DNA of 64,000 nucleotides, from positions 120,837,794 through 120,901,793 of the forward strand of contig NC_134949.1 in the NCBI RefSeq assembly GCF_965638725.1. Direction: 5' to 3'. Shown here piece after piece: positions 47,901 to 59,167 of the stretch. The translations under genes and the position numbers were made by a program. The notes beneath the pieces are model-generated. The model was not told the origin of the DNA. It did no database searches and worked only from the letters and a program-made list of their open reading frames with translations. How positions within the stretch are numbered: position 1 is the stretch's first letter; every line of letters begins with the position of its first letter. The DNA is from Aptenodytes patagonicus (lineage: Eukaryota > Chordata > Aves > Sphenisciformes > Spheniscidae).

Positions 47901-49970
47901 GAAAACGCTCTTTTGTGTTATGGTAGAATTGACCATTGCTTATTGAAGGGGTATTGATTTTTGCCCTCACATCGTAGGTGGTTAAAAGAGGTAATTTAAA
48001 GACATCACAGACCACAGAGTATGTGACTGGGATAAGACAACAGATTTACTCCTAGCAATATTGTTATGGCAACTTTAAAACCTCTAGCAGAATGCATCAT
48101 TTTAATTTCTTAGGCTATGATACGAAATGTTAAGTATACTCTTATGTGGAAGACCACTTGAGATAGTAAGCAGATGTCAGGGGAATGTGTACCACCAACA
48201 CAGAATGAAGAACAGCCTTGTTTCAAGGATGTGCTTATCATTTAAAATCTCTTCTTTTTTTTAATTTCTTCACCTTGTGTTGAGAGGTTTGGAAGGGAAA
48301 TATGATAAAGAATTTTGGATTAGTAGTTCTGCTGTTTTTTAAAAACAGTGAGGTGTCTCAGATGTTTCTTATAAAGTGAGCATCTGGGGGGAAAAAAGGG
48401 ATCAAGTAATGCTCAGAAGGTAGAAGTTATTTAGTCTAATGCAATGCACTTAAAAATAGAATATTTCAGTTGACTCCAGGGATCTTTTCCTGAGTCCAAA
48501 AACATACACTGCGGCAGTTTAGTTGACTTTTCTTTGTCTCTGCCCAGTAGATATCAGTTCAATTTTTGTGTGTCTTGATTATTAGTAATGGGGAATAAAA
48601 AACGATCCCTGATATCCTTTATGTATTAGTAGAAAGAGACACTCTCAGCTCCAAATGATTTATTCAAAGTAATGATTTTAGAATATTTGTTGTTATTTTA
48701 GGAAAAGATTATGCACATCAAATAACAATTTCTTGGGTAGCATTGCTACAGAGTAACCGTATCACTCTGCTAGCTAAATATTAAGACAGACAAAGCAAAT
48801 AAAAAAGAAATGCTGAAATTAATGGGCCAAATGCAAATTTTATACTCTTCCACTGATTGCAAGGCAGTGATGCCAGGGAAGAGTTTGATTCACTTGTACA
48901 TCACCGAGGAAGATTATAATCCTGAAATATCATTCTGTTTTACTGACTTTCTGAGACTGCCAAATAATTAAGTGTAAATTAGAATGAGTTGTTGGGATTT
49001 CCGTGCAATACAATAGCTGCTTTACTGAAAAACTGCAAGACTATTGGCTTAGGAAACTGTGTTGTGTTTTCACTAGCTAAATGCCATGTTGTTTACTGAC
49101 ATGTGGTACAACTTTTAGTAAATTAATTGGTTTCTAATTGACTGAGGAGTTTTTATGGTAATTTAAAAGCTACTCTCATAATTGTCCACATAGTTGGTAT
49201 CGATACAATGCACTCTGGATAGCATAGTCTTCAGTCCTAAAATAATTTCTTTATGGGCAGATCTTTTGCGTGCATGAAGTCCCACTGACTTCATGTTCTC
49301 CACACATGGAGCTAATCAGAAGATTAATATCTGTGAATTTTAGCAGCTTTGTGCTAGGTATACAAGGAGATTAAGTTTGCGTTCAGCTATTTAATAGAGT
49401 TTAACCAAAACTGCTCATTCAAAAGGATAAATATACATGGTAGAGCTCTGAGTACAACTTTTGAGTGTTCAGAGATGCTTTAATTATACCATTACAGATC
49501 AGTAGTAGCTAATTCTTCTGTTGCTCAACAATTCTTTAGTGCCCTGCTTGAAATGAACTAGCAGTTTTCTTAATGGACAGGGTTTCATCTCAGTAAAACC
49601 ACTTTTGGGAGTTGGTGGTCTCAGAAGAAAGACCGAGGACTGAATAAGGTCCCAGTCCGGGAGTCAAACCCATGCAGACAGACCCCTACACCTGCACAGA
49701 GTTCCACTGAAGAATCACCACCAAGGTTTGGAGACCCAGTAACTTTCTGACCATTAAGTGCGTGACTATCAGGCACAGTTTGACTGGGGGAGTATGGGTG
49801 GAAGGTAGGAGGACGGGTGCCTCCTCATTGACACCATGTGGAGTGGTGTGCACGTTTCCAATCACATGGCAGGCTTGGGGTCATGTTACTCTCAACTCCC
49901 CACCCCTTCTTCCTTCTTCACCTTCAGAACCAGGCAGCATTGCCACGAGTCAAGGCTTGCTGAAGGGGCA

Positions 49971-49988
49971 ATGGCGGGGAGCAAGCAG
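49971..49988 (+). CDS. MAP3K7CL: Speculative upstream MAP3K7CL coding exon
   Basis: ATGGCGGGGAGCAAGCAG (Met-Ala-Gly-Ser-Lys-Gln) is followed at once by the donor GTGAGG. It lies 254 bp before the next acceptor and is in phase with the open frame at the start of that exon, giving an 19-residue extension before the usual Met. The ATG has G at +4 and G at -3. The arrangement fits a first coding exon but could be chance. Confidence 0.35.
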
Positions 49989-52900
49989 GTGAGGAGAGGG
50001 GAAGCTTCCTTTGCCATCGTTCTTTCTAATCTGTAAATAGCAAAAGAAAGGCAGTCTCTGCGCTGAATTTCACTTGAATCCTTTTTAAATGGAAAAGTGA
50101 AATGGCGCTCCCTTGACTTTGATTCTAAACGTTGCTTAGCTAGAATGAGAAAGGTAGTTGTGAATGCATGAAAAGCATTAAAACTCATTTGTTGAATGGT
50201 GTCACATGCTCTGTAATAAATATATTGTTTGTATTATTGCAGCTGGAACAAACAAGTAAAAGCATTGACTCAAGTGCCCACATGATCACCACCGCCAGGG
50301 TACCTGCTGATAAGCCAGTACGAATTGCCTTCAGCCTGAATGACTCCCCAGGTACAGTTTAATTTATGGAGTAAACCACAATGAAATAATTGCTTTTAAA
50401 TTTTACATGTTCTTACTGGTGTTTACAATATCAAATGAAGTCCAGTGTTATGGGTGGATTTTTTTCCTGAGTGATAGCATGTGATCAGTTTTCCTGTTTG
50501 ATAACTTTTAATGTTTCCATTAACAATTTCATTAGACTAAAACCCCTAGACTGACAGTTTAGATCTTAGCTTTCTTTCAGTGCTTTGTGGAATATACTTA
50601 GGACTGTAATTAACTATAAAATTTACTTGCATATGCAGTGTGTCTGATTTTAAGGAATTTTAAAACAAGAAAAATAAAAGGGCATTTTGTACTGAGGATG
50701 AGGCTAGAGCAGGAAGAGACTTTCCCTTCAGCAGGAAGGTTGGAAAGCGCCACACGTGCCCAGCTTGGTGAAAGGTTTCAGGAAACAGATGCCCCACATG
50801 GCATGTTCCCTGAGAAAGCAGCAGAAATTTCATTGATGTTTATCCTGCCAGCTAGTGCTGATTGAGCATTAATTCCCCCAAACATACCCTGTACATAACA
50901 TGGACCCTTTGGAATAGACAAGTATTATTAGTTTGCACCTTAAATATTATTAAGGTCTAGAGAGCTTGTTGCCAAACAGTAAAAGTCAGAATGGAATAAA
51001 GTAAATTGGAAGCTGGGAAGCATCCCAAAAAAAGTTGGCTGTGCTGTTGCTAAAGGTGAGTGCCTGGAGTCAGGGTTAAGATGTGTTTATGGTATAAAAT
51101 AGAAGGATCTCTGTTAACAATAACTGAAACCCACTGCTGATGAGTGCTTTATGGGACGGTATGCATTGCAGGGTTATGTGTGAGGCCGCTTCCTGAGCTT
51201 TGTGTGAATAGAGTCTCAGCTTGAACACAATTTTCTCATTTTAAAAATATTTTAGAATATGCATTATCTTTCCTAGCTAATTGTTGCGTAATATTGATTT
51301 GCAGCTACAAGCCTGAAATAGAATCTCACCCTCTATGCAAGGGAATTTAAAACCAAACATTTTCATATATTATTGCACATAACTTCCAGCTCATAAAGAT
51401 GAGTGACACAGAAAGATTGGGACAAGGAATATAAAGAAGCACATGTGGCTACATATGTGCCTTTTTTCATAAATTAAAATAATCTGGTAATTACATCTTT
51501 ATTACAGAAAGTAATAATGAATCATTCTCATCTCTCAAGATACAGTAACATGGTAAATTTCTTACAGGAATTATGGCAAAGATAGGTCTTGAAGAGAGAT
51601 GTAAAAGAAAGGGGAGTGCTCTTACAAATTATGGAAAAAGAATGCTTATGTGAGACACTGAAAACAAGTCAGGGAAAGCTGAGACCAAGGGAAAATCAAA
51701 GAGGGAAGAGTGGTTTGTGACAAGAGATGGCAGTAGGAAATGACAAGGTTGTGAATAGCTTGGAAGAAGAGGACATGAAAGGCAGGAAGCCTAGCTTCCT
51801 TAACATGGCATCATATTTTATTTTTTACTTTTCTATCCTGCTAATAATTCCAGCCTCTCAACATTTAGAGAAAGAAACTCGATTACAGAAAGGTAATCTT
51901 TTTCTGCCACATTTTGTTAAACTTTTCCATAATTTTGAGTCCTTTATTGTATATATGCAAGTGTTCCTGCAGTATGCAATCCAGAATCTCTGAGTACTGA
52001 TAAAACTAAATAGCAACCAGTAAAGTGAGTGCCATGTTCTTCTCAGCATCACATTGCCTTGGGGGCTACCAGGAGGTCTAAATCAGCATACTGTTTTACC
52101 ACATCACAGGAATTCCGCTCTTGCTCTTAGTGGTAAGCCTGAACATGGTTATTATATTTGATATATTTACAGAAGGCAAAGGAAATAAACTTTTATCCGG
52201 TTTAAAAATTTCCAGCAAACCATAGTTGAATCAAGAGAGTACAAATAAGTATTTAACACTTTTTTTTTAAAGATGAGCTGCAAAAACATTTAACAGATAG
52301 ACCTTTAGGTATTCCATACTTGGCTTTTCTTTTTTTTTCTCCTAATTTTTTTAAATTTCTTTAATATTTTTTTTCTTCTTGACAAGGATATTATTTTCAT
52401 TTCAAACAGGAGTTACCTGCTGTAAGTGTGATAGTAAAGCATAAGGTGAGGCTTGTGTACTGCTAGGGTCTATAAAAAAAGTCCTTCACCAGGGCTAAGT
52501 GGTGAGGGAATCTGTCTGACTTAAGCGTTTCCTTGAATTTTACCTCACTTGAAAGGCACAGTGACAGTTTTCACCAAGTAAGGCTGCATTCTCCTTCCGG
52601 GGGCTGTATAACTGCTTACTAGGAGGAACTGGCAGCATAACTGGATATAAAAAGGGGAAATGGAATGTTTCTTCTGGGTGGTGATTATCTCACTGGCTAG
52701 GATTGTAACCAAGCACTGGGTGTGAGGAGCAGCGAAAGGAGAAACTGCTCTCAACTCATGAGAAGAGATTACTTTGTGTTAAATGACCTACAAGAGCGGA
52801 CCTGGCTTATCCTGAGTGTACAAGAAATAATTTAATTGTGTTATATTATTTGTCAGTCAACACCTGATGACTGAAATCCTGGCCAGCTTTGTGTAGTATT

Positions 52901-55900
52901 TTTAATGTGAAAGTAGGCTAACCAGTTCCTTAAAAGTCTCAGGAGCAGCCCATCAGCAGGTGCTATATAAGACAGTTTTATTGTGTATCGCTTATTCCTG
53001 TATATATATAGATATCTTTTACTCAAGTTCACTAAGCTGCCATCAAACATAGGTTTCCCAGGGCGTGTCTGCACACCATATTGCACCAGTTTGACCTAAG
53101 GTACCATTTTAGATTAATGAATTTGAGACATATTATTTCAGCCTATCTTGTATCACTTGGAAACTAATGCAAGTTAAACTGAATATGGTGTTCCAAAATT
53201 TAAATAAGTGTTCCCAAATAGGAAGTTCGTTGTAGTTTATCAACATCAATTTAATTAAACCAGTGAAATTCAGTATGTCCTAATTTATATCACTGACTCT
53301 TATTTACTGAACGTATCAAGATAGAATGATTATAACAGGAACTTTATTAAATTTAGACCAGTGGATTTGTTTTGTGTAATAGTTCTAAGGGAAGGTTTAT
53401 AGGTAAACATCTCTTCACCTTCCCTCCTAGAATAAAAGCTTGAATCTAGCTGAAAAGGTCTGCTAGTGACATGTGGTGATAAGTGACTGGTTTTGAAATT
53501 ATTAGTGATTTCTTTTGTTTGAAATTAGTCTACCTCTGATAGCACTCTCCAGAAAAATCACTGATAACAAAGGCAAAATATACATCTTCTAATGAAACTG
53601 ACAGACAGTGGAACAGTGTAATATTTTTGCAAGCATAGCAAATGACTTATTTTACTCCTCTTTACGCCTTTGTTATCTAAGTGACCACGAAGAATTTTTT
53701 GCTTTTATAGTTAATCGTGCAAGACTGTTTTGCAATGGTTGCTTCTTCAATAGCAACCTTCAAATCCCTACTCCATCCTCATTCTGGTTGTAATGGCAAC
53801 AGAGGCTTTCCAGCAGATAATGTATTAGTTGAAAACCAGTGGGGATTGCTAAAATAGATGGCTAAAATTTACAAAGCTAGTTTCCTAAAACTACACCCAA
53901 CCTACAAGTAAGTGGCTTGATCTTTGGGAAGTTAGACAGGAACTTAGGTGCGGTACCCTCAAAGGGATAGTGGCTGCGCGTTTATCAGAGGATGCTTTAG
54001 GCTTAGGTGAAGGTATATGGAGTAGGAAGGCTTTGCTCTTATCTCTTCTGTTATGGGCCGTTGCTATTTTTGGGAGGTCCACAACTCTTATTATTGAGCA
54101 AGCCTTCATAGCCTATTCCTGGGTCAGGCAGTGACCAATCCCCACTATTTTATGAGTGAGGTAACTGCGAGGTTGTGTAAGGTCACATCAGGCAGGGCTG
54201 TGAATAGAAGCCCGGGAGCTTCACGCGGCAGTGCCAAGTCGCAGTCACTTAGCCACACAGCCTTCCAGGATGAATTCGATGAGTCTATGCTTGTCTGTCA
54301 GTAACCAGGGCTGGAGCTGCTGGATCTCACTGCCCTCCTAGGGCCAGGACTGGACCCCGATACACAGTTTGCCAGTGTTGTCCTGCTGCGAGTTGCAGTG
54401 CTTGCAGTTGAGTTTGAGCAATTTTCCTGTGTAAGGGCTGATCCACTTACAGGATAACAGCCTACTTATGTTACCAATTTAATTCTTTAATTTAGGAGGA
54501 AGAGATCTGAATACACTTGCCCACGCGTGCAGGAGAAAAAAATAGTACCTGAGTGTATAATTAAAGACTGGATCATAACTCAGTTACTCAAGGAAGCAGA
54601 GCTGTGATTGGCATTTCCTAAATTTTGAGTGCTTGATTTAGCAACCTTAATGTGCTTTCAACACATTTAAATTTTTATTTCTATTTCTGTCTATCTTTGT
54701 GAAGATCCTAGAGAAACTGTAATTTGTGAGTTTATACTGCAAGTAAATCAGAAGTTGTTCTTAAAGTATTTATTCATTAACTACTGACCGTAGCCCACAG
54801 TTCAGCTAAACGGAACAGACACGTAGGAAGAGACTGAGGTGTTACGCTTCATTGTACCAGACATTGTGTTAGACAGGCAGCGAAGTGTGAGGGATTTCGC
54901 TCGTTCATCTACGTGATGGAGGTCTGGGCTATTGGAATCTCCAGACGGCCAGAACATGATTAAATAAGTGAAGCTTTCCCGAAAGCATGATTCATTCCCA
55001 AATGTGCAACATTAGCATATATCAGGGGACTGAGTGCATTAGGACATCACTGATAGGTAGTAAGCCTTTTGTATGAAGACAATCAGTCTTAATACAGTTC
55101 AGCCTTCTAAATCAGGTGGCTTGTGTGGATCTCTGTGCCACACATTAGAAGCCTATCTCACGTTTGTATTAATAGGTGCTATCAGCAGAGAGACAAGAGC
55201 TCACCTGGACAGTGAAGGTTGAACAGCTTAGCCTTGCTGTCTTTACACAAAGCTGCCCATCACGCCATTTCAGCATGAAGGTGTGTTGGCTGGGCAGCAT
55301 GCTTAGGGAGCTTGTTCTTTTGTTATGTTGTTTTGCTGTAGGAATGGTCAGAGAGCTGTCTCTGACATAGAAGGGTACTTTGTCTCAGCCTGACTGAGTG
55401 GAAAGCAAAAGGAGGAAGTGATTTCCCTGGAAACCCTCCCTCAGATGCTCTCTGTTATAATGACAGTTTTCAGCAACAAGCACGGCAAATGTATGAACCT
55501 GATGAAACAAACATGAAAGTCAAACTATTCCATACGCATGAACCAAGTCTTTGGTTAAAAAGAACATCAACTGCATGTGCAAAGAGTTCATCTTGTAATC
55601 AGAGTACAGGTCTTTACCTTTAGTGCGCTTGCAAATATAGACCTTCAAAATTAGTTTCGGGATCTATGGGAAATCGGGAAGTGCTACTCATTTAGAAATC
55701 GTGCAACAGATACTTTAACTTAGGTGGCTGTGATGAAGTCCCTGATCTGACTCTTTCACATCACAGGTTAGTGCTGTGGAGTTCGCTGGGATGGTCATAA
55801 CATTCACGTGTATGTTTTTCCTCCTTTCTTGTTTTCTTTTGACCAGAATCTTGACTCATTTTCAGGTGCAGCAAGTTGCAGTCTCCGATTTTTTTATATT

Positions 55901-58900
55901 TTTATTTTTAAACAAAATATGTTTTCAACAACCAGCTTGAATTATAAATCCTTTTTCTTTATGAGTGACAGGGAAGGGAGCAGTAAAATAGTGACCACAG
56001 GGGTGAGATGCTGTTTGTATCTGGTGAAGAATCAGCCTAGTTATTTTCAGGGTTTTGTGGTGCAGAAAAGCCACTAACTTTATTACAAAGGGGGTCTTTG
56101 ATTATATCAGTTATTCCTTATAACAATCTAGGCACTCATTAAATATTGATAATAAATTGAGAAAAGGAGAAAAAGAGATCTTTCTGAATTCTATTGTCTA
56201 GTTAAAGAGATGTAGAATAGAAAAGAAATACAGACAGGCAAGGAGATAGTTATGAGAGTGTTTTGATCTTCAGAGTATTTGACATTTCAGACATTTTCAC
56301 TGTTTCTGATTTTCAGAGTCATAGATTTTTAAGGCTAGAAGCCAATGTGATTTAGTCTGATCTCCTGCGTAACACCAAGTATTCAAGCTTGTAAGGGCGA
56401 TAGTGATTCTTTTGGAAGAAAATGCAGGAGTTTATATCTTTCCGCTTGACTTTCTGAAAACATCCTCAAAAAAGTTTTAGGAGGCGAATGACTGCTGTCA
56501 TTTGCTTTCCCCTTGTGTGAAATCTAAACGTGTTTAGTTTTTATCAAGTGATCTTTGTTGTTATTGTTGTGGTTACTTTGACAACAGTGAACTACAGACT
56601 GACATGATGCAGTAATTTATTTCACTGGAAGCTGTGGGGAAAGTTTTTTGTTGTTCTTTTTGTGGAAAACAAGCTTGCAGTTAGCTGTGAAGATTTCTGT
56701 TAAACTAGTTACTTCAGCTGAAAATTTCAGAGGAGCCTAAGAGAATTAGGAACTCGGAAAAATTTCAAGCCACTGAAGTCCCCAACTTTTCTCGATGATG
56801 TTCTGCACATCAGATGATGATTTAAACAAGTCTTAAACTATCATAACTAAAAAAAACCCTAGCAGCTGTTCAATAGATGCTAGGGCAGGCCCATTATAAA
56901 ATGTACTATGGTATGCCATAATGGTTAGGATACCAATATGTTCTATTTTTAGTACCATTGACTCAGTCACTTGAGTTCAAAAAATAAGCAGGGAACATCT
57001 GTTTATTGAAAGGATTTCCTCTATAGTAATTTCTCTCTCTATTCCATCCTTTTTAAAGTATTTCCAGACTTTTTTTTACTGGTTCTTTTCTGAAGATAGT
57101 CCAATATATTTTCTAATATTCTGACACTGCATTAATTTTGTTTTCATATTAATATCCGATGCAGTGAAAAAGTAATTTTTGGCTGATGTTTCTTGAAAAT
57201 TCTTGGGGTTGCTTTTACTTTCTTTTTCTTAAGTTAAAATTGTTCGAGGTCCCTCCTTAAAGCTACTGTACCAAAGCTTGTACTGCTGGAATTGTCAAAA
57301 CAAATAGCAGCTTAACTGCTGTCCACGACTCTGGTCCAATATCTCTGTCAGAATATTTAACAGCTATTCAGCCAAATATTTGTAGAGCAGCTGTACCCCT
57401 AGTCGGACTGAGTCCTATTCCGTCCTTCCTTTTAGCCTTGCCATATGATTCATCTTTCTTCTTTTAGAATATTAGTCTATTTTAAAATATTGTACAAGAA
57501 AGCAACAGCAAATTAAAGGTAAACACTTGCCTATCAGCGTGATACAATTCTATACAATTAAAGCAATTTAAGTATTTTCCAGAATGGACGTGTTCGGGAC
57601 CTGGTGTGAAAAATGAAGGTGGGTGGGTGGGTGGGTATGACTTTTTGTTAATACTAGCAAGACCCCTACCCCATGAAAATACAGAACTTCACTTTGTTTC
57701 CTGAGAAAGTTCAAAAGCTTTTGCTTTTGCCCTCTGTATCACTGTATTTTTTTTTTCTTCTCTGGGCATCCCTTCCTAGAGGGTGCCCAGCTCTGGCTAT
57801 GTTAGTTAAAGTAGGGCTCTGACATGTTAGCTAGTATGTTTATTTTTCGTAGGAGAAGGTGGCTTATTTTACTTGTTCCCCCTAACCTACTTTGCTGTAT
57901 GACCACTGAGGGCAGGATGAAGATAACAAATATTTGACAAATAATTTAAATCCTAGTCTGAACTCTTTAAGAATATTCAGAATCCTGCTTTGATATGTGG
58001 TCCTTCTTTTGGGGGATTTTTTGGGGGTTTTGTTGTAGCGTACAAGTCTGCCAACATAGAGCAGTTTGCAGGATCTGACCTATGTTAGCAATTTTCTCCT
58101 ATGAGAGTCATCCTTGTTTAATTTTGACACATTACAAATAACTAACTCTGTAAGCTAGCTAATAGTAACCTTCTCTTCACCTCCTGTAACCTGTAGTAAG
58201 ATACATAAACAGTCATCACAATCCAATGCAAAACTGATAGTGTGAAAGTCACTGAGAAAGAAATATTGCAGTGGCTAGCTGTGATGCTACCAAGTATGAT
58301 TCATATTTCTGATCTCAGTCCAGCTACTAGTGGGCAGGTGTCCACATCACAACACTGACGTAACTGGCACAGTCTGTCCCACCTTTGCTGGAAGCCTGTA
58401 CTAAAAATAAAGAAATAAATAAAAACACAGTTTGGCTTGTTGTCATGAATGAACTAACTCTAGCCCATAAGGATTGTTATCTACAGGTTAGAGTAAAGAC
58501 ATTTCTTTGCAGTATGGAGAAACTTGTGGTGCTTCCCCATTCTAATCACATCTGTGTAGGTAACAGTCTTCTAGTGCCAGGGTTGCCAGGCTGGTTTGTA
58601 TGTTCTTGTGGTTGCCTTTGGGTGGCGGGAGAAAAGGTTTCTATTATTGTTGGTTTAGCCCTGATAAGTCATTGTATTGTGACGGGGAAGATGTCTTTCC
58701 CTTCATTCTAGTAATGAACTCTTTGGTAGTAGGGATGCTATCCTTGGAACGTTCTTTACTCTGCAGTGTAATGGAGAGCTCAGGAAGAAAGATTGTTTGG
58801 ATTTATTGTTTTTATTAAATTGTCACATGTTCTACTGCTCTAACTGGCTTTGTTTTGTTTCTTAATCACTGCAGTACAAAATAGGCTTTCTGTCTTCCAA

Positions 58901-59167
58901 CACCTAAACACTTTCTTATTGCCAACCCACTAGTATTTTCAAGGAGTCTATTAAGGTATCTCAAGGGTAGAAAAATAAGCAGATGCGGAGGTGTTTGCCG
59001 GATCCTGATATTATTGTGAATATATGCAACGTAGAACAACATTAAACAGATCATTTGAAATGCCCTTTTTGGTAGACATTGACTTTTAACATCATGTTTA
59101 CCTTTTAGATGATGCTTCCTCTGAAAACTTGCCTTTGGCATTTCCAGAACTAGAACAGCAGCTGCAG
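49971..59167 (+). CDS. MAP3K7CL: MAP3K7CL (MAP3K7 C-terminal-like), 5' coding part only
   Basis: MAP3K7CL (TAK1L) is a small protein related to the C-terminal, TAB-binding coiled-coil region of the kinase TAK1; it has no kinase domain. Its role is poorly known. Two exons here encode the start of the protein: MITTARVPADKPVRIAFSLN then DSP, and DDASSENLPLAFPELEQQLQ. Human has MISTARVPADKPVRIAFSLN and later PLVFPELDQQLQ, so orthology is clear. The next exons (the coiled coil) were looked for up to the window end and not found. The span begins at a speculative upstream coding exon at 49971; the secure start codon is at 50282-50284. Confidence 0.85.
50243..50351 (+). CDS. MAP3K7CL: MAP3K7CL exon with the usual start codon
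   Basis: Acceptor TATTATTGCAG, donor GTACAG in phase 1. The usual Met is at 50282-50284 (CACATGA context), followed by ITTARVPADKPVRIAFSLND. The 13 codons before it (LEQTSKSIDSSAH) are also open, so a longer N-terminus is possible if an upstream exon supplies an ATG. Confidence 0.9.
54135..54275 (-). mobile_element. MIR-type (CORE-SINE) remnant, reverse orientation
   Basis: Read on the plus strand: TTTTATGAGTGAGGTAACTG, then GTAAGGTCACATCAGGCAGG, GCTGTGAATAGAAGCCCGGG and AGCCACACAGCC. This is the reverse complement order of a sauropsid MIR (GGGGAAACTGAGG...AAGGTCACACAG...GAATAGAACCC). Confidence 0.65.
56317..56395 (-). mobile_element. CR1-type LINE remnant (3' end)
   Basis: GTCATAGATTTTTAAGGCTA, then GAAGCCAATGTGATTTAGTC and TGATCTCCTGCGTAACACCA match from memory the 3' end of old CR1 copies in archosaurs and turtles (TCATAGATT..AAGGCCAGAAG...AGTCTGACCTCCTG). 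It lies in reverse orientation and may extend weakly to about 56,470. Confidence 0.7.
57621..57635 (+). repeat. GGGT tract, G-quadruplex candidate
   Basis: GGGTGGGTGGGTGGG has four G3 runs with single-base loops, the most stable type of intramolecular G-quadruplex motif. It is on the sense strand of the MAP3K7CL intron. Confidence 0.85.
59109..59167 (+). CDS. MAP3K7CL: MAP3K7CL exon: FPELEQQLQ
   Basis: Acceptor CCTTTTAG, donor GTAAAC. The exon completes an Asp codon and reads DDASSENLPLAFPELEQQLQ, 59 bases ending in phase 0. It matches the human segment before the coiled coil. Confidence 0.9.

Larger units (their letters stand above)
31471..49970 (+). other. Region between the CpG island and the first MAP3K7CL coding exon (intron or 5' flank)
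   Basis: About 18.5 kb without a recognisable coding exon. It holds two MIR-type SINE remnants (33001 and 44771), small tandem duplications (35961-35980, CTGGAAATAC twice; 42661-42680, GCCAGTGCTA twice), an AT-alternating stretch near 34510-34550, a CpG-retaining patch at 31741-31990 and a paired polyadenylation signal at 39035-39046. By synteny it is probably the 5' intron of MAP3K7CL long transcripts. Confidence 0.55.
50352..59108 (+). other. MAP3K7CL: MAP3K7CL intron
   Basis: An 8.8-kb intron, GT to AG. It holds a minus-strand MIR remnant near 54135, a CR1 remnant near 56317, a GGGT tract at 57621 and a short hairpin at 57762. Open frames are short and unrecognised. Confidence 0.75.
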
